From positions 682,001 to 746,000 of the forward strand of contig JAGMWU010000040.1 in NCBI GenBank assembly GCA_018697195.1: a DNA stretch of 64,000 nucleotides. Reading direction: 5' to 3'. The stretch is from Certhia americana. Taxonomy: Eukaryota; Chordata; Aves; Passeriformes; Certhiidae. The notes under the pieces were generated by a model, which did no database searches, was not told the origin of the DNA, and worked only from the letters and a program-made list of their open reading frames with translations. Of this stretch, positions 10,147-21,906 are shown piece by piece. The number at the start of each line of letters is the position of its first letter. Position 1 is the stretch's first letter. A program made the translations under genes and the position numbers.

Positions 10147-13100
10147 GTATATTTAGTAAAAAATTAACTAAAAATCAAAATTACATTCATACTCACTGCA
10201 ATTAAAAACAAAACCCAAAACATTCTTATGTTATTGAGTGATGATCTTTTAGGGAAGCATAAAAACCCCAGATTCTCTGGGTATAAAAAAATATTTCAAA
10301 TAAGTTGTTTATTGTGTCCCCTTCTCTTCTGCCTGTCCCACATTGCTTTTACAGAGGAAGAGCTCAACACAGAAACTGGTGCTTAATTAGGTTTAATTTT
10401 TGCTTTGCTCTTTCAGTTCACCTTAAAAAGCTGAGAGCCATGAGTTTTCATCAGGTAAGCCAGAAGGTGCAGTCTGTCACAGCTCCTACCTCACAGTCAG
10501 TGCTTGCACAGCTCTCTCTCCACTCCCACATCCCTGGGGATTCCTCAAGGACAGGCGGTCTGTTTTCCTCTTTACAGGGCCCACATCCATCCTCATGAGT
10601 TTGAACCAGGCTATAAGGATTAACGAGATCCTCTCAGTAAGAGGCTTTGCAGAAAGGGTGACCTCCCACCCTCCCAAGTTGTGTGTGTGTGAGCTCAGTT
10701 GCAGATCTTTGGAGCACTGTACGTGGTAGACCTGCACTCAGAAATGGCACAGGAGACTACTAGAGTATTTTCCCTTTAAGCTCTAGAAACCAGACACTGA
10801 ATTTTTCCTTGCACCATTTTATGCCAGTATAAATGCCACCAAAGTTGACAAAAAAATGTCAATATCTACAGGCCTGACAGGAGATAACAGGTCCCTGAGT
10901 GTACCCTCTCTGGACTTCAGGGTTTTGATGTGCTGCTTCTAAATCTCAAATTATCTGGCCTCCTCATTTCCCTATCTAGGTTACCATATTTTACATGATG
11001 TTATTAATCATATAAACACTATTGACTTTTTTTCTGTTGTAATCATGGATTTCTGCCTATCTTCTGGAACTTTTTACTGCTTTTATAAAGTGGCTATGTT
11101 GCTATGACAGAAACTAGATTTGTTTTAATAGGATAACAAAATATGAATGCAGAGAATTTGGAAGCTGTAAGTCTGCCAGTATATCCAGTGACAATGCTTT
11201 GGGAAAATTGAAAAAACCACAAGAGGAGCAGTGTTGTTGGAACCTGATAAGGATTAAATATAAAGAAAACAAAAAAGTGGGTTTGTTAAACAGAACATAG
11301 GCACAGTTCACAAAAAAGGTGAGGTTAGAAAGGACATCAAAACCAGGGCCCTGAAGTGAGTTCAGATTTTTCATCCCACCGTGATTTCTCCTTAGTGCTA
11401 AGATCAATGGGATTGTGCCTTGGCTGTTTTAGAAGTTTCCCATTACAAAACTGTTGAGTTCTCGCTATGCAGCTGATATCCTGACTATTCTGCAGAACAA
11501 ATCTCCTCAGGACAGATTTTGCTTTTCCATTACCAGTCAGGTTAACCCCAGGCTTCAGCAAAATGAACCTGAATTGACACCAGTGCTAAACAGAGCACAG
11601 TACCCCGCCTGAAGGCAATGGCCTTTGGGAAAAGGTCTTAAATTTGTAGCAATTTCTATTTTGAATTGCTATTCTGTTTTACCAATTATTAAAAGAACAA
11701 AAATTATCTTTCTTATTCCTTTTATTGTTTTTGAAGCTTCTGCTCCTAATTCTGCCACCATTATTAATCAAGTACTCCTTATGCTCTTCAGTAGAGGTAC
11801 TTATGTTATAGGTATATGCTTCCTGCCTACCTTTGATTAAATAATTCTCAAGTCAAAGCTTACTGAAGACAGAAAATCTCTCTCTGTCAAAATGTATAAA
11901 AGTTTAATTACTACAAAATACCACATATATTGTGCAAGTTTCCACTGCATTTCCCAGCACTCTTTTATCACCCCCACCACAGTGGGTTGTAACCACATTT
12001 GTCTCTAACACCAGACGTAATTGCATTTTAGCTGTCCTCTCCTGAATCTCATCTAGTCTTTTAATTTCAGTTCTGTGATGAGAAGAGCTAAACTGCACAG
12101 ATTTGTGATTGCATTCTAACCAAGACAGACAGGAAGTTGTTACTCAGAAAGAAGAGAGAGTTATTTATTTCACTCACTCCTATCCTCAGCAGGTCAGGCT
12201 AAGCTGCAGTAGAGACATTTACTTCTGTAGAAGGCTTAGCTAAATGGGGAAACTCATAAACCATACTATATCTGTATCATAGATATTAATCCCCAATACA
12301 CTAAGGATAGCAGTGCTAGAGAAATGTTGTTTCTTCATAAGATAACTCATTCTTTTTTTTATGTGTATCCTTGTGTAATTTTTGCAATATGGCTATGGTG
12401 TCTTTTAATCTTTTCACTCAGTATACCTCCCACTAAATACACCACAGTGCCCTCACCCATTAGCATTTCTTCTAAACTGACAAACCTGAAGGAATGAGAG
12501 ACACATATTACTTATTTTTTAAATATTAATTCTCTTAAACAAGTCTAAACCAGCCAGTCAACCCTGGTCACTTCTAAAAGGTTACACCAAACTGATGCTC
12601 TACTCCATACTTGAAACCTCTCTTCTGGTTGCTGTCACACCATCATGTGAACTTAAAAGTGATCATGCTGGTTTTGTCCTATTTTACAGAGACAGCGTTA
12701 AGAAATACCATTTCTTTCCTTAATCTGGAATAACATCCATTTCAGAAGAATTCAGAAAAAGAAGAGCCTTGTTGAAATTATGCTTAAGTCACAGAATGTC
12801 ATAGGAACCATGTCTGAAGGATCGAAGGGATGGTATTAAGGAAAATATGCTCTTGTTTTCTTGTCTATTAATATCTCAATATTAAAACACAAAAAAATAT
12901 ATGTTTGCTATACACTGGGCAGTACAACAACACCAACATCCACAGCAAATGGTCATTTCTTTGAGAAAGTAATTGTAAATCCCTCCTTCGAGCTGCACTT
13001 GACACAAACTGCCTCGTAGCTGTTGCAGCCAGCAAAAACCCCACTGAGGGCCCTGAAAAAAGTTCAGGACAGCAGGAGAATTCTGCTACTTAAAAAAACG

Positions 13101-13340
13101 GAGATATCGCCTAGCAGCCTCTTACATACTGTGAGTCTTTTACATGTTGTAGCTTAGGTGTTGCAACAAAATGCAGGAGGTCTGCAGTCACCTCTGTCAT
13201 GATATGATATCTCTACTTGTCATCTTTGAGACAAGATAACAATGAAACACTGTAGGAAGGTCTTCAAAATTCTGGTGAAAATCGGCCATGCTGGCTCTAA
13301 GGAAAAGCCACCCTCAAGTTAATAACCCTGGATTTCACAT

Positions 13341-13383
13341 TAAAAAAAAATAAATTAAAAAAAAAAAAAAATTAAAAAAAAAA
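13341..13383 (+). repeat. A-rich low-complexity tract
   Basis: About 43 bp of A runs broken by single or double T. The flanking sequence to about 13440 stays very A/T-rich. Confidence 0.9.
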
Positions 13384-14020
13384 TTCATAACTCTACCTTT
13401 CATTTCAATTGCTTAATTTTATATTTAATTTTATTTTAAACGCATGGTTATAATTTGCAGTTTAAGCTGCTATATTGCATATATACTTATTTGTGCCGCA
13501 ATGTAATACAGCTGTGGTGTGACCCAGCTGATTGAAATCAAATACTCCATAAATTTAAAATTTCTTCATTTGCTGTGACAGTCAAGGTGTCTGAATTATG
13601 CAGAAGAAATAGCAGAAATTATAAACTGCATTTTAAATGCCATGATAGTCTTAACCACAGAAAGTGTGTGATCCATAAATGAATAAAACTCCAAAATTTG
13701 AACATGAACTTCAAATGATTTTATTTTTTTAGAAATCTAGTACTGATTTCAGTGAATTCAAATGTCTAATGGCTTTATTGTCTATGATTAAAGACCTCCC
13801 TGGGTATTTCCAAATGTAAAAAAATACAAGAACAAGCTCTGCCAAGGCTGAAAACCAGAAAACTTGTTTTCTGCTGTATGCCATGTCCATATAATTTTTT
13901 CCATTGACGTGAAAAAGGTTTCAAATATGTATCTAAAAATTTTGAGATAGATTTTGCAGTGCTAACTATTTCTTCCTATGTCAGACTTTATGCTAAATTA
14001 ATATCAGGGAATAAAAGCCA

Positions 14021-14057
14021 ACAAAAAAAATAGAAAAAAAGAAAAAAGAAAAAAAGA
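14021..14057 (+). repeat. A-rich (GAAAAAA)n-like tract
   Basis: A runs of 5-8 separated by single G, with one T near the start. It is a purine-strand simple repeat. Confidence 0.9.
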
Positions 14058-15116
14058 TCGAACCCACAAGGAAGCTTAGTAGTCCTGATATTTAGTAAAA
14101 TTTTCTGTGTATTGAGGCGATGCTGGACACATCAGACTTCTTACCCACCATAAACCTAACTCTAAAACTGACTTAATTTCAATCCTTGGACCGTCAAAGG
14201 AGAAAGACAAGATGCCATCTCTGTAAACGACAACCCTCTCCAAATAATGTAAAATTCAGCAAACATTTATATTCCTGAAACTATGGAGTTGTTCAAACTA
14301 ATCCTGACCTTTCAAACTCCTGGGCAATACACCAAAACCTAAGAAAACATGTATTCCTCCTCGAATACCAGGCTTTGCTGCAACTTCAATGGTCTTCCTA
14401 ACCCAGTTTGATGTTGTGCTCTTGAGCCTTGGTTTTCCTCCATGTAAGACACCCCTAGATCTGACTCTGAAGACCTAGGAAAATTCTCTAGCTCTATTTT
14501 CTGCAGTGCTTATGCTTATCAGTGCTGAGGGTAAGTAATTTTGATCTGAGTTTGAGACCAGGTCCATTTCAAGTGAGAAATCACATGGGGGATCTTTTTC
14601 TCACAATTCAATGAAATATCAAATTTAGAAACTAATGTGTATTTCCCATCTGAAAGCCTACCCCTCCTTCACCCATAAAACTGCACATTAACCAAAATGA
14701 CATTCCAATCTCCAGTGAGAGAGACTCTCATCCCAGTAGAAGTCTTCTTTCTGTAACATGTCCAGAAATCAGCTTTAATAATCCCAGGAATTTTCAGCTG
14801 AGTGACACATTCAGTTGAAAGAATTAAAACTAGCAGCCAAACGCAGTTCAAATTCTTCATGCAGCCTTGTAAGAAGTAGTGAAAAGTGAAGCCACAAGAA
14901 GCAGCATCTATTCTTTTTAATTAGGTGAAAAAAAAAGAAAAAAAAAGACGTAAACCAACCTACTTCCAGCTCTTTGGGACTTTGATTGGAGGGCCACCCA
15001 CTCCTACTCTAATTGCTCAAAAAGGAGTTTCCTCCTTATTCATTTGCATCTCCTTCTTGTCCCATTTTTTTCCAGAGAGATGATTTAGCACCAGTGTCCA
15101 CTGAATAAAAAAAAAG

Positions 15117-15270
15117 CCTGATTAATGTGCAGCAGCTGACATTACAGCATATGCATTCATGTTAGTGATGGAAGAGCCTCATGTAATTGGATCAGAAATT
15201 GGATAAAATAATGAAAAATTTAACACAGCCTTTGTCTTTATACATTACAATGGGATGGCTGTAAGGTCAG
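15117..15270. promoter_or_regulatory. Candidate conserved non-coding element
   Basis: Unique sequence with ATTAATGTGC, CAGCAGCTGAC (E-box CAGCTG), CAGCATATGCATTC (close to palindromic POU sites), CATGTAATTGG and TACATTACAATGG words. There is no repeat character and no coding frame. Calling it regulatory is inference from motif density alone. Confidence 0.2.
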
Positions 15271-17514
15271 GGAATGGGGAAACAACAAGGGGAGTTTTAA
15301 ATGCTTTTCTGGTAAAAATTTGTTTAACACATGCCCATGATTAAAACGAATGTGGTATCCCACTGCGACACAGAGGTACAAGAGGGGGAATAATAAATTG
15401 GTGGCATTGACAAGGTGTCATTTGTTATCTGCTTTAAAATGTCAGGTCATGTCATTGCACCGAAATATTTTCTCTCTTGATGTATGTCTTACAAAGCAAG
15501 TTCAATGTTTGGCACTTTTCGATTTCAATGAAAGAAAACATCTTTTAATCTGGAAAGCATAGTAACCATCAGGAAAATAAAGTCAATTCAAGGCTCCTAT
15601 TTGAACACTTTGTCACAAGCCTCTTGAAAAAGCCTACTCTAAGTGTCTTGGTTCATCATGGAGCCCTGTTCTTACTCATGGAGACCTGTCTGGTTTTCTG
15701 CCCCTTTTCTTCCTCTTAAAAAAAATTCAGTATGATTTTGTGATTTCAGTAGCAAAAAATAAAAAGGAGAGAAATTTTAATTTCATTAGAACTTGAGTCT
15801 TGTGATAAATAAATCAACATTTTGATCACAGGAACTATTAAGGGAATGTTTCCCAGACTGACATTAATTACGTGCTGGAAATACAGATGGGGAATTTAAA
15901 TAAGTTATGACATTATATTCATGACAAAATCTATGAAATAAACCAGCCATCTTATAGGAGAAGAGAACATTTATTATGTTTGTATTTTTTGCATTAATGG
16001 ACAATAAACCTTTTTTCTCATAAATCTATCAGAAACATGGAAAATGAAAAAGTGGAGGAATGGACTGATAGTGATAGAACACAACGCAACTTCAAATTAA
16101 GTCACAAATTTAACTCACAGGATGCATTTGCTCTGATGAAGGATTATGGAAAATAACCCTGAAGGTTTCTTCTACAAAGTGTTCACAAACACAATTCCTA
16201 ATGAACCTTTTCTCCAAGGAATATTTTATGTTATCATTTGGAAACCATGCCTAAAATAAAAGCAATGTGACAGTGAAGAGAGACAACAGCAGCAAGTTAA
16301 AACCTAAATAATTTGATGTTTTTCTGGGTGGGTGTGGACCAAATCACTCTGGGTCCTGACTTGCCTATTCCTTGAGAAACAAAAAGGCTGAGGTGAAGAA
16401 AATGAGGAGGTGAAGAAGAGAATGCAGCATATGTACTTAGGGACAGCTTTTGGGGAGATGACTGTTTTGCTGTGGGTGTTGGAGCATCAGGGCAGTACTA
16501 ACTGAGAAAGCATCTAGAAAGTGCTGTTGCATTGGATTTTAAGTGCAAGTCTGCTTTTGCAATGTTTTTCTTACCTCCATTTGTTTGTAGCCCCCTCAGA
16601 TTCAGAGCAGCGTCCTTGCACAAAGCTTTGAACCTGCCTTCATGGACTAGACTGCAAGTTTGCATAGGTAAAGAGTGTGCAAAAGACTATGCAGATCCCT
16701 GACTTTGCAGGATAGGCATGGAAAAAAGTGAAAAAACAAAGGTAAGAAGGTTTTTCTAGCTTATTCTCAAACCAATTTTCACTGGACCCTGCTTCTCTAA
16801 GCTATTTTTGTTTTGGTTTTTTTTTCTCCTTCTCTGTGATATATTCAGCTCATCAGTGCTCAGGTGAATCCTAAAAAGAGTTTCTTCCAAAAAACAGTTT
16901 CTTCCAAATGATGTTATTTAATATTTCTGGCCCACTTTATCTTCACCCATTATATCCAGAGGAAAATTTGGAAATACAACTAGTGCCATAGAAATGAAGA
17001 TCCTAGCATTGTGAGTAGGCTTTATTCTGCTTCCTCTGTACATCAGAAGCAGCACAGAATAGCTCCACTGAAATCAGCAGCTGCTCTTTTTTTTCCTGTC
17101 GTCCTAATGAAGATCAGATCCTGGTCCATTAAGCCTCTCTTTCTCCAGTTCAGTCATCTCTCAGCACCAGTAATATTCAAACAATCTCTCCTTACCTCTG
17201 GATATATCCCCCAGAATTAAAAGAGGTAGACATAGTGGTGGGAGAGGTGAGGAGGAGCAGGGTGAAATTTCACACAAAAACCCATCTATACCAGGTTTGT
17301 ACAAAAAACCAATATAAACCAATTTGGCCCTGTTTCCTGAGCCCTAATTGCTTTCAGTGTTAATGTCTATTTTGTGTAACATGATACTAAGGTCTAATTT
17401 CTGCTCAGCACCTCATGCAGCACGCAGCAAGTTCCCTGACATTTTTCACATTTCTGTACTCCAGATAGGAAGTTTGACATCACCTTGAGCTGAATGCCTT
17501 GCAGACACTAGAGA

Positions 17515-17770
17515 AAGCAAGCACCTTCAGTTATGAGGCAATGTGTCACTCCAGCTATTACGGCACAATTGTTTAGACTCGTGGAGTAATAAATGGCCCA
17601 ATTGTCCACAGGGGACCAGGGATTGTCAGGCAGGGAGGATTATTGTGTTGTCTGTGGTTTATTAGCCAGCATTTTGATTCAATGCCTGATGCAGATTCAT
17701 AATTAAAATTTAATTTGTGTATGAGCTTATAAGAGAGAGACAGACAGGGAAAATATTCATGCATTGTACA
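17515..17770. promoter_or_regulatory. Candidate conserved non-coding element
   Basis: Balanced, non-repetitive block with ACAATTG at 17565 and CAATTGT at 17599 (inverted, SOX-like ACAAT cores), AATAAATGG, GGGATTGTCAGGCAGG, TTCATAATTAAAATTTAATT and ATATTCATGCATTG. It resembles the texture of vertebrate developmental enhancers. The 63-codon minus-strand frame here shows nothing protein-like. Confidence 0.22.
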
Positions 17771-18797
17771 AGTAGGGACAGATATTTTCCCTGCCTACAG
17801 ACTGGGTCCAGTGAGAGATTCAGGAAGTTTTTAGGGGATAGCATAGCAGAGAAACTCAAAAGTGAAAACCACCCTAATCTCTAGGATAAAGAACCTATTC
17901 AGTGCATGTAAAATCATTGAAAATATGTGCATGTTTACCTAGAAATATCTACTAGGAAATACTAAACATACAGATGCTTGAGAAATTCCACTTCTCCAGA
18001 GCTTAGGCACCTGCCTTAAGGATGTCAGAGAAATGCCTTCATTCCCTTTGGGATATCAGTCTGGTAGTCCATTCCTAAAAGTATTAATATACTCTTTGAA
18101 CAATTGTCTTCCGGGAGGAAAAGGAGTTGCTTCTATCCCTCAGTTATTATCATAATAATCTAGAAATTGAAGGTACATAATTTTTTGGCATGATTTTGTT
18201 TTGGTTTTTTTTTAATGCATCATCATATTAAATAAGACCACTGTCATTTATGTGGTGGGATGCTAACATCAAGTTTTACCACCAGATATATTTCAACTGT
18301 CTTATCCCACTTATTGGAGTAAATGTGTTAGCAAAATCTTAGTGCTCCTAAACACAGCACGCCAGGAAACGTCTTTCAGACTAACTAAAGTGACATTAGG
18401 ATTAGTTCAGTTTATATTTCAGTCTGGGAATATTTTATGGCATTATTATTGAAACAGTGAACATCATTATGACCCGATCTCATTTTAGCAGCAGGAAAGA
18501 AGTGCTTGGCTTCTACTGCCTGAGAGGAAGCTGTGGCAGAGGGAGCTGCCTCCATAGATGTTCCACATGTACCACAACTTCCAAACCACCCAGACATATG
18601 CTGAGGTTATCATTGGTAATAGCTCCTTTGACATGAGAGGCTGTAAGATACAGTCTCTCCACTATGCCTATAAACTCTCTGCTTAATAAGAGCCCACTTA
18701 CACATTAGAGATCATTCAGACTTTCCCGGGGCATTTTCTGACACACAAATCATAAAAACTAAAGCAATTGCAATTTACCGGAGTGCAGCTATAGCAG

Positions 18798-19095
18798 TGT
18801 GTTGCATTTCTTTTAGGGAATGATCTCTCCTCAAAAACCCCTCCCCCAGAAACTGTAACCTGGCCTGATTTACCTGCCCCTTGACTCTGACCTATGGCTT
18901 TCAGCCAGGTAATCTGACCCCGACCCCAAAAGGGATAAAAACCCCTCTTCCTCCATGTTTCCCCTCTTTGCCTCCTGGGATCCCTTCATTGGAAATAAAG
19001 CTTTGGAATACATCCTGAGGTAAGGGGCCTCTTTTGAACCTCTTCTCCCTATCTTTGAAGATCCCCTCTCCTAACCCCCCTAAATCGGAGCTAGC
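18798..19095 (+). mobile_element. Short retroviral solo LTR
   Basis: The stretch has the parts of an LTR in the right order. A C-rich U3 (CCTCCCCCAGAAACTGTAACC) comes first, then a TATA-like GGGATAAAAACC at about 18932-18943. An AATAAA signal follows at 18994-18999, about 60 bp downstream, and then CTTTGGAATACATCCTGAGG, a phrase typical of avian LTR R/U5 ends. It closes near the G run at 19096. Neither terminus is certain: the start could be the TGTGTTGC near 18799. No viral coding remnants are seen on either side. Confidence 0.6.
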
Positions 19096-19116
19096 GGGGG
19101 GGGGGGGGGGGGGGGG
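19096..19116 (+). repeat. Poly(G) run of 21
   Basis: Twenty-one consecutive G follow CTAGC, and G-rich sequence (GATGGAGGGAAAGGGG) continues to 19133. It can form a G-quadruplex and is likely to be error-prone in sequencing. It marks the 3' edge of the preceding LTR. Confidence 0.9.
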
Positions 19117-19426
19117 ATGGAGGGAAAGGGGAAAGCTTCAGCAGTGGATATTATTAGCACCTCCCTTCAGATTTATTAGGAGACAAATAACAGGAATGCT
19201 GGGCTGCAGACTGAATTGTGCAGGCTTCACAGCACACATGGCCTATCTGCTTCCTCCTCACTGTCTAGTTTATGTCCTAGGGCACGGTCTCAGGATTCTT
19301 CAGCTTCTCCAAAAGATACATGGTTGATGTAATAAGCAAAGTTAATTTCAAAGATAATGGTGATATACAAAACATTACCCACTCTGATTTCACCTGAATA
19401 TCACTGTGTAACATCTAACATATCTT

Positions 19427-19428
<2 letters not shown>

Positions 19429-19466
<38 letters not shown>
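19429..19466 (-). repeat. Poly(T) run of 38
   Basis: Thirty-eight consecutive T (poly(A) on the minus strand). No AATAAA lies just upstream on the minus strand and no retrocopy body is recognised to its right, so it is better read as an expanded homopolymer than as a retrogene tail. Confidence 0.9.
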
Positions 19467-21100
19467 CCATTTTAACAAGCTTTCTAGGACTGGAAATTCA
19501 CCAGTGGTCTCAACATCTGGTGGATGCCAATTCCTGTTTCCTAGAATTATTATTTTTTTAATAACTAATAAGGATGAAAGCAAATATCCATGAAAATTGG
19601 CAGCAAGGAATAAATGATATTTTGGAAGAGAATTGTTGAACAGTGGCTGAAATTAAAAATTATAGATTTTTTTAATTTTTAAAGAGAAATATTTTTTGGT
19701 TTTGCAGAATTCAATTAAATACTTCATAGAGTCCAAACTCAAGTATTTAAGTCCATATCTGGGCTCTTAACACTATTGAAGTTACATAGTAGTAACTAGA
19801 AAGTGATTTTGAAACACCTTAGGCATTTCATTTGAAATTGGCTTAAATTAAGCACTTTGTCTTTTCCTAAATTTGTGTTTTCTGAAGAAGTAATTTGCAA
19901 ATCTAGGAAATTCCCCACAAAATTCTAACCTCCTGGAATCCTAAAATTAAACATATAAAACAGTGGCTGACTGGTTACAAATTTTTTTTTTTTTAACTTT
20001 TCTGTAGTTGTAACAATAAGGTATTTAAATATTCAAAGTATTAAATATATTTAAATATTGGAAAACTAGGAGGAAAATAAGGCTTTGAAAAAAAAATTAT
20101 CTAATTGCATGATCTTACTAGCATAGCTCCTAAAAACAACAGAAAAAAATAGTACTTGGACAAATGTGAGATATATGTTTTTTGAAACTCCTCCTGTCAA
20201 AATTCTGGAAAAAAAATCCCTCATTATAAACTGGCAATAAAACCAAAACACTGACAGGTGGAAGTAAACAAAGAATTTCTGTACCCTTTCTCTTTTTGTG
20301 TGGATTTCACAGACAGTAGCCTATATTCTGGCCATTAAAACACAAATCCTTTTGCAAGAAGATACCAAAGGGTTTTTTTTATGATAATCATATAAAAAAC
20401 ATTCTAATTGTTATAAGAAGCCTTTTCATGCAAATAGCCATTGACTTTGATAGAAAAGAACTGGGCTACAACACACAAAAGGGAAAAGTTTTGCAACAGG
20501 CTCCTAGCATCACACTTGAAAGTTTCAACCCTAAAGTTTCAGTCCCAAAGTATACAAAAGGTACATGATTTGTATTGACAATGCTTAATTATGGTTTTAT
20601 TTTCAAGCACTACACCTTTGATAAAAGAAATCCTCTCAAAATACTGTTTATCAAGAAGCTGCAAATGATGCAGGTAAAAGTTTGGACACTATTAATGGCT
20701 GTGTCTAGTACATGGATGTACTCACCCTCCCATTCCCATATTTGCATCTATTTTGAGCAGAGAACTTGACTGGGGGAGGGGGGGGGCTTGGTGACCCTCT
20801 TTCCCTTGATCTCCCTCCTGACAGAGCTCACTGCAGGGGAGCTGAGAGGAAGATGACCTCTCCTAACCAAATTGCAACTTGCTAGTGACATGGGAGCATT
20901 CCAGGGAGCATTCACAGGCAAGGGGAGGCAGACCTCAGCGAGCAAAATTCAACATGACGTTTATTTGGAACATGACATCCCAATAAATACCAGAGAGTGT
21001 GCCAGAATGAAATGCCATAAAAAAGGTCAATAAAAGTCTCCTCTGATTGGGTCCAAAGCAAGTACCAAAAGATACTGATAAACTTTCACACCTAACTCAG
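19467..21100. other. Non-coding AT-rich DNA, no gene seen
   Basis: Mostly very AT-rich, with a T12 run near 19983-19994. A G-rich patch lies at 20772-20787 (GGGGGAGGGGGGGGG), and a more GC-rich block at about 20760-20945 has no recognised identity. Confidence 0.55.
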
Positions 21101-21598
21101 TGTACTGGTTTTGTCTGCGATGGTTAACTTTCTTGACAGTATCTGGTGTGGGGCTGTGTTTGGGATTTGTGCTGGAAACAGTGTTGATAACACAGGGATG
21201 TTTTCCTTATTGCTGAGCAGGGATTGCACAGAGTCTCAAGGTCTTTTGGGCTCCTCATCCCACCCCACCAGCAAGGAGGGTGGGTTGGTGGGGAGACAGC
21301 CAGGGCAGCTGACATCTAAATCTGGGGGAAAGAAGAAGAAAGGGTAGAATGTTCAGTTTGTCTTCCCAAGTCCATCTTTTCAGTGACAGAACCCTGCTGT
21401 CCTGGAGTTGGCATGGGAAGCAGTGAATGAAGTCCCTGCTTTGCCTGGCTTGTGTTTTCCTTTTCTTATAAACTGCCTTTATCTCAATCCCTGAGTTTTC
21501 TCACTGTTACTCTCCTGGTTCTCTCCCCCATCCCAACAAGACAGAAGTAAGCTGCAGCTGTGCAGGAATTAGTTTCTGGCTGGTGCTAAACAAAAACA
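21101..21598 (+). mobile_element. Near-complete avian ERVL-type solo LTR
   Basis: This is a familiar bird LTR. It opens TGTACTGGTTTTGTCTG, followed by GGATTTGTGCTGGAAACAGT, GTTGATAACACAGGGATG, TTATTGCTGAGCAGGGATTG and CCCCACCAGCAAGGAGG. The worn TATA zone at about 21310-21330 reads ACATCTAAATCTGGGGG. GTTTGTCTTCCCAAG, GGAAGCAGTGAATGAA, TTTATCTCAATCC, GAGTTTTCTCACTGTTAC and TCTCTCCCCCATCCCA follow, and it ends near AAACAAAAACA at 21598. Flanking pentamers are CTCAG (21096-21100) and CCCAG (21599-21603), a plausible 5-bp target-site duplication with one mismatch. Compared with the remembered consensus, the part between the GACAGCTGAC-like word and the TATA region is shortened. No internal viral sequence is present, as expected after LTR-LTR recombination. 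Confidence 0.92.
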
Positions 21599-21854
21599 CC
21601 CAGTAAGATCCAAACACATCCTCACAAAATTTAAGGTAAATTATTTTATATTTTTCCTTGTCCTCTTCAGATACTGATAAGTCAAGACCAAAACCAGCTA
21701 TATTTCATAATTTTATTTTTCAAAAACTGAAGCCTACGCTTGAGCAACTTTGCTGTTTTCTGAGAGTAAAATTCACTTCTATCAGTCACTGTAAAACAAT
21801 ATTGTCATTTAGGAATAACATCATAAACAGCTCTTGAGCTGTACAGCATAGGAG

Positions 21855-21906
21855 ATCTCTTCTTAGTTACATATTAATTTATCTCTTCTTAGTTACATAT
21901 TAATTT
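21855..21906 (+). repeat. Perfect 26-bp tandem duplication
   Basis: The 26-bp unit starting ATCTCTTCTTAGTTACATAT occupies 21855-21880 and is repeated without a single change at 21881-21906. Identity of the copies suggests a recent event or a polymorphic site. Confidence 0.95.

Larger units (their letters stand above)
9859..18797. other. Long unique non-coding stretch
   Basis: Nearly 9 kb with no recognised gene or interspersed element. It contains a C9 run followed by an A16 run (10122-10146) and A-rich tracts near 13.35 and 14.03 kb. Two blocks of balanced, information-rich sequence at about 15117-15270 and 17515-17770 might be conserved non-coding elements. Frames here are 60-97 codons and look random. 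Confidence 0.55.
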
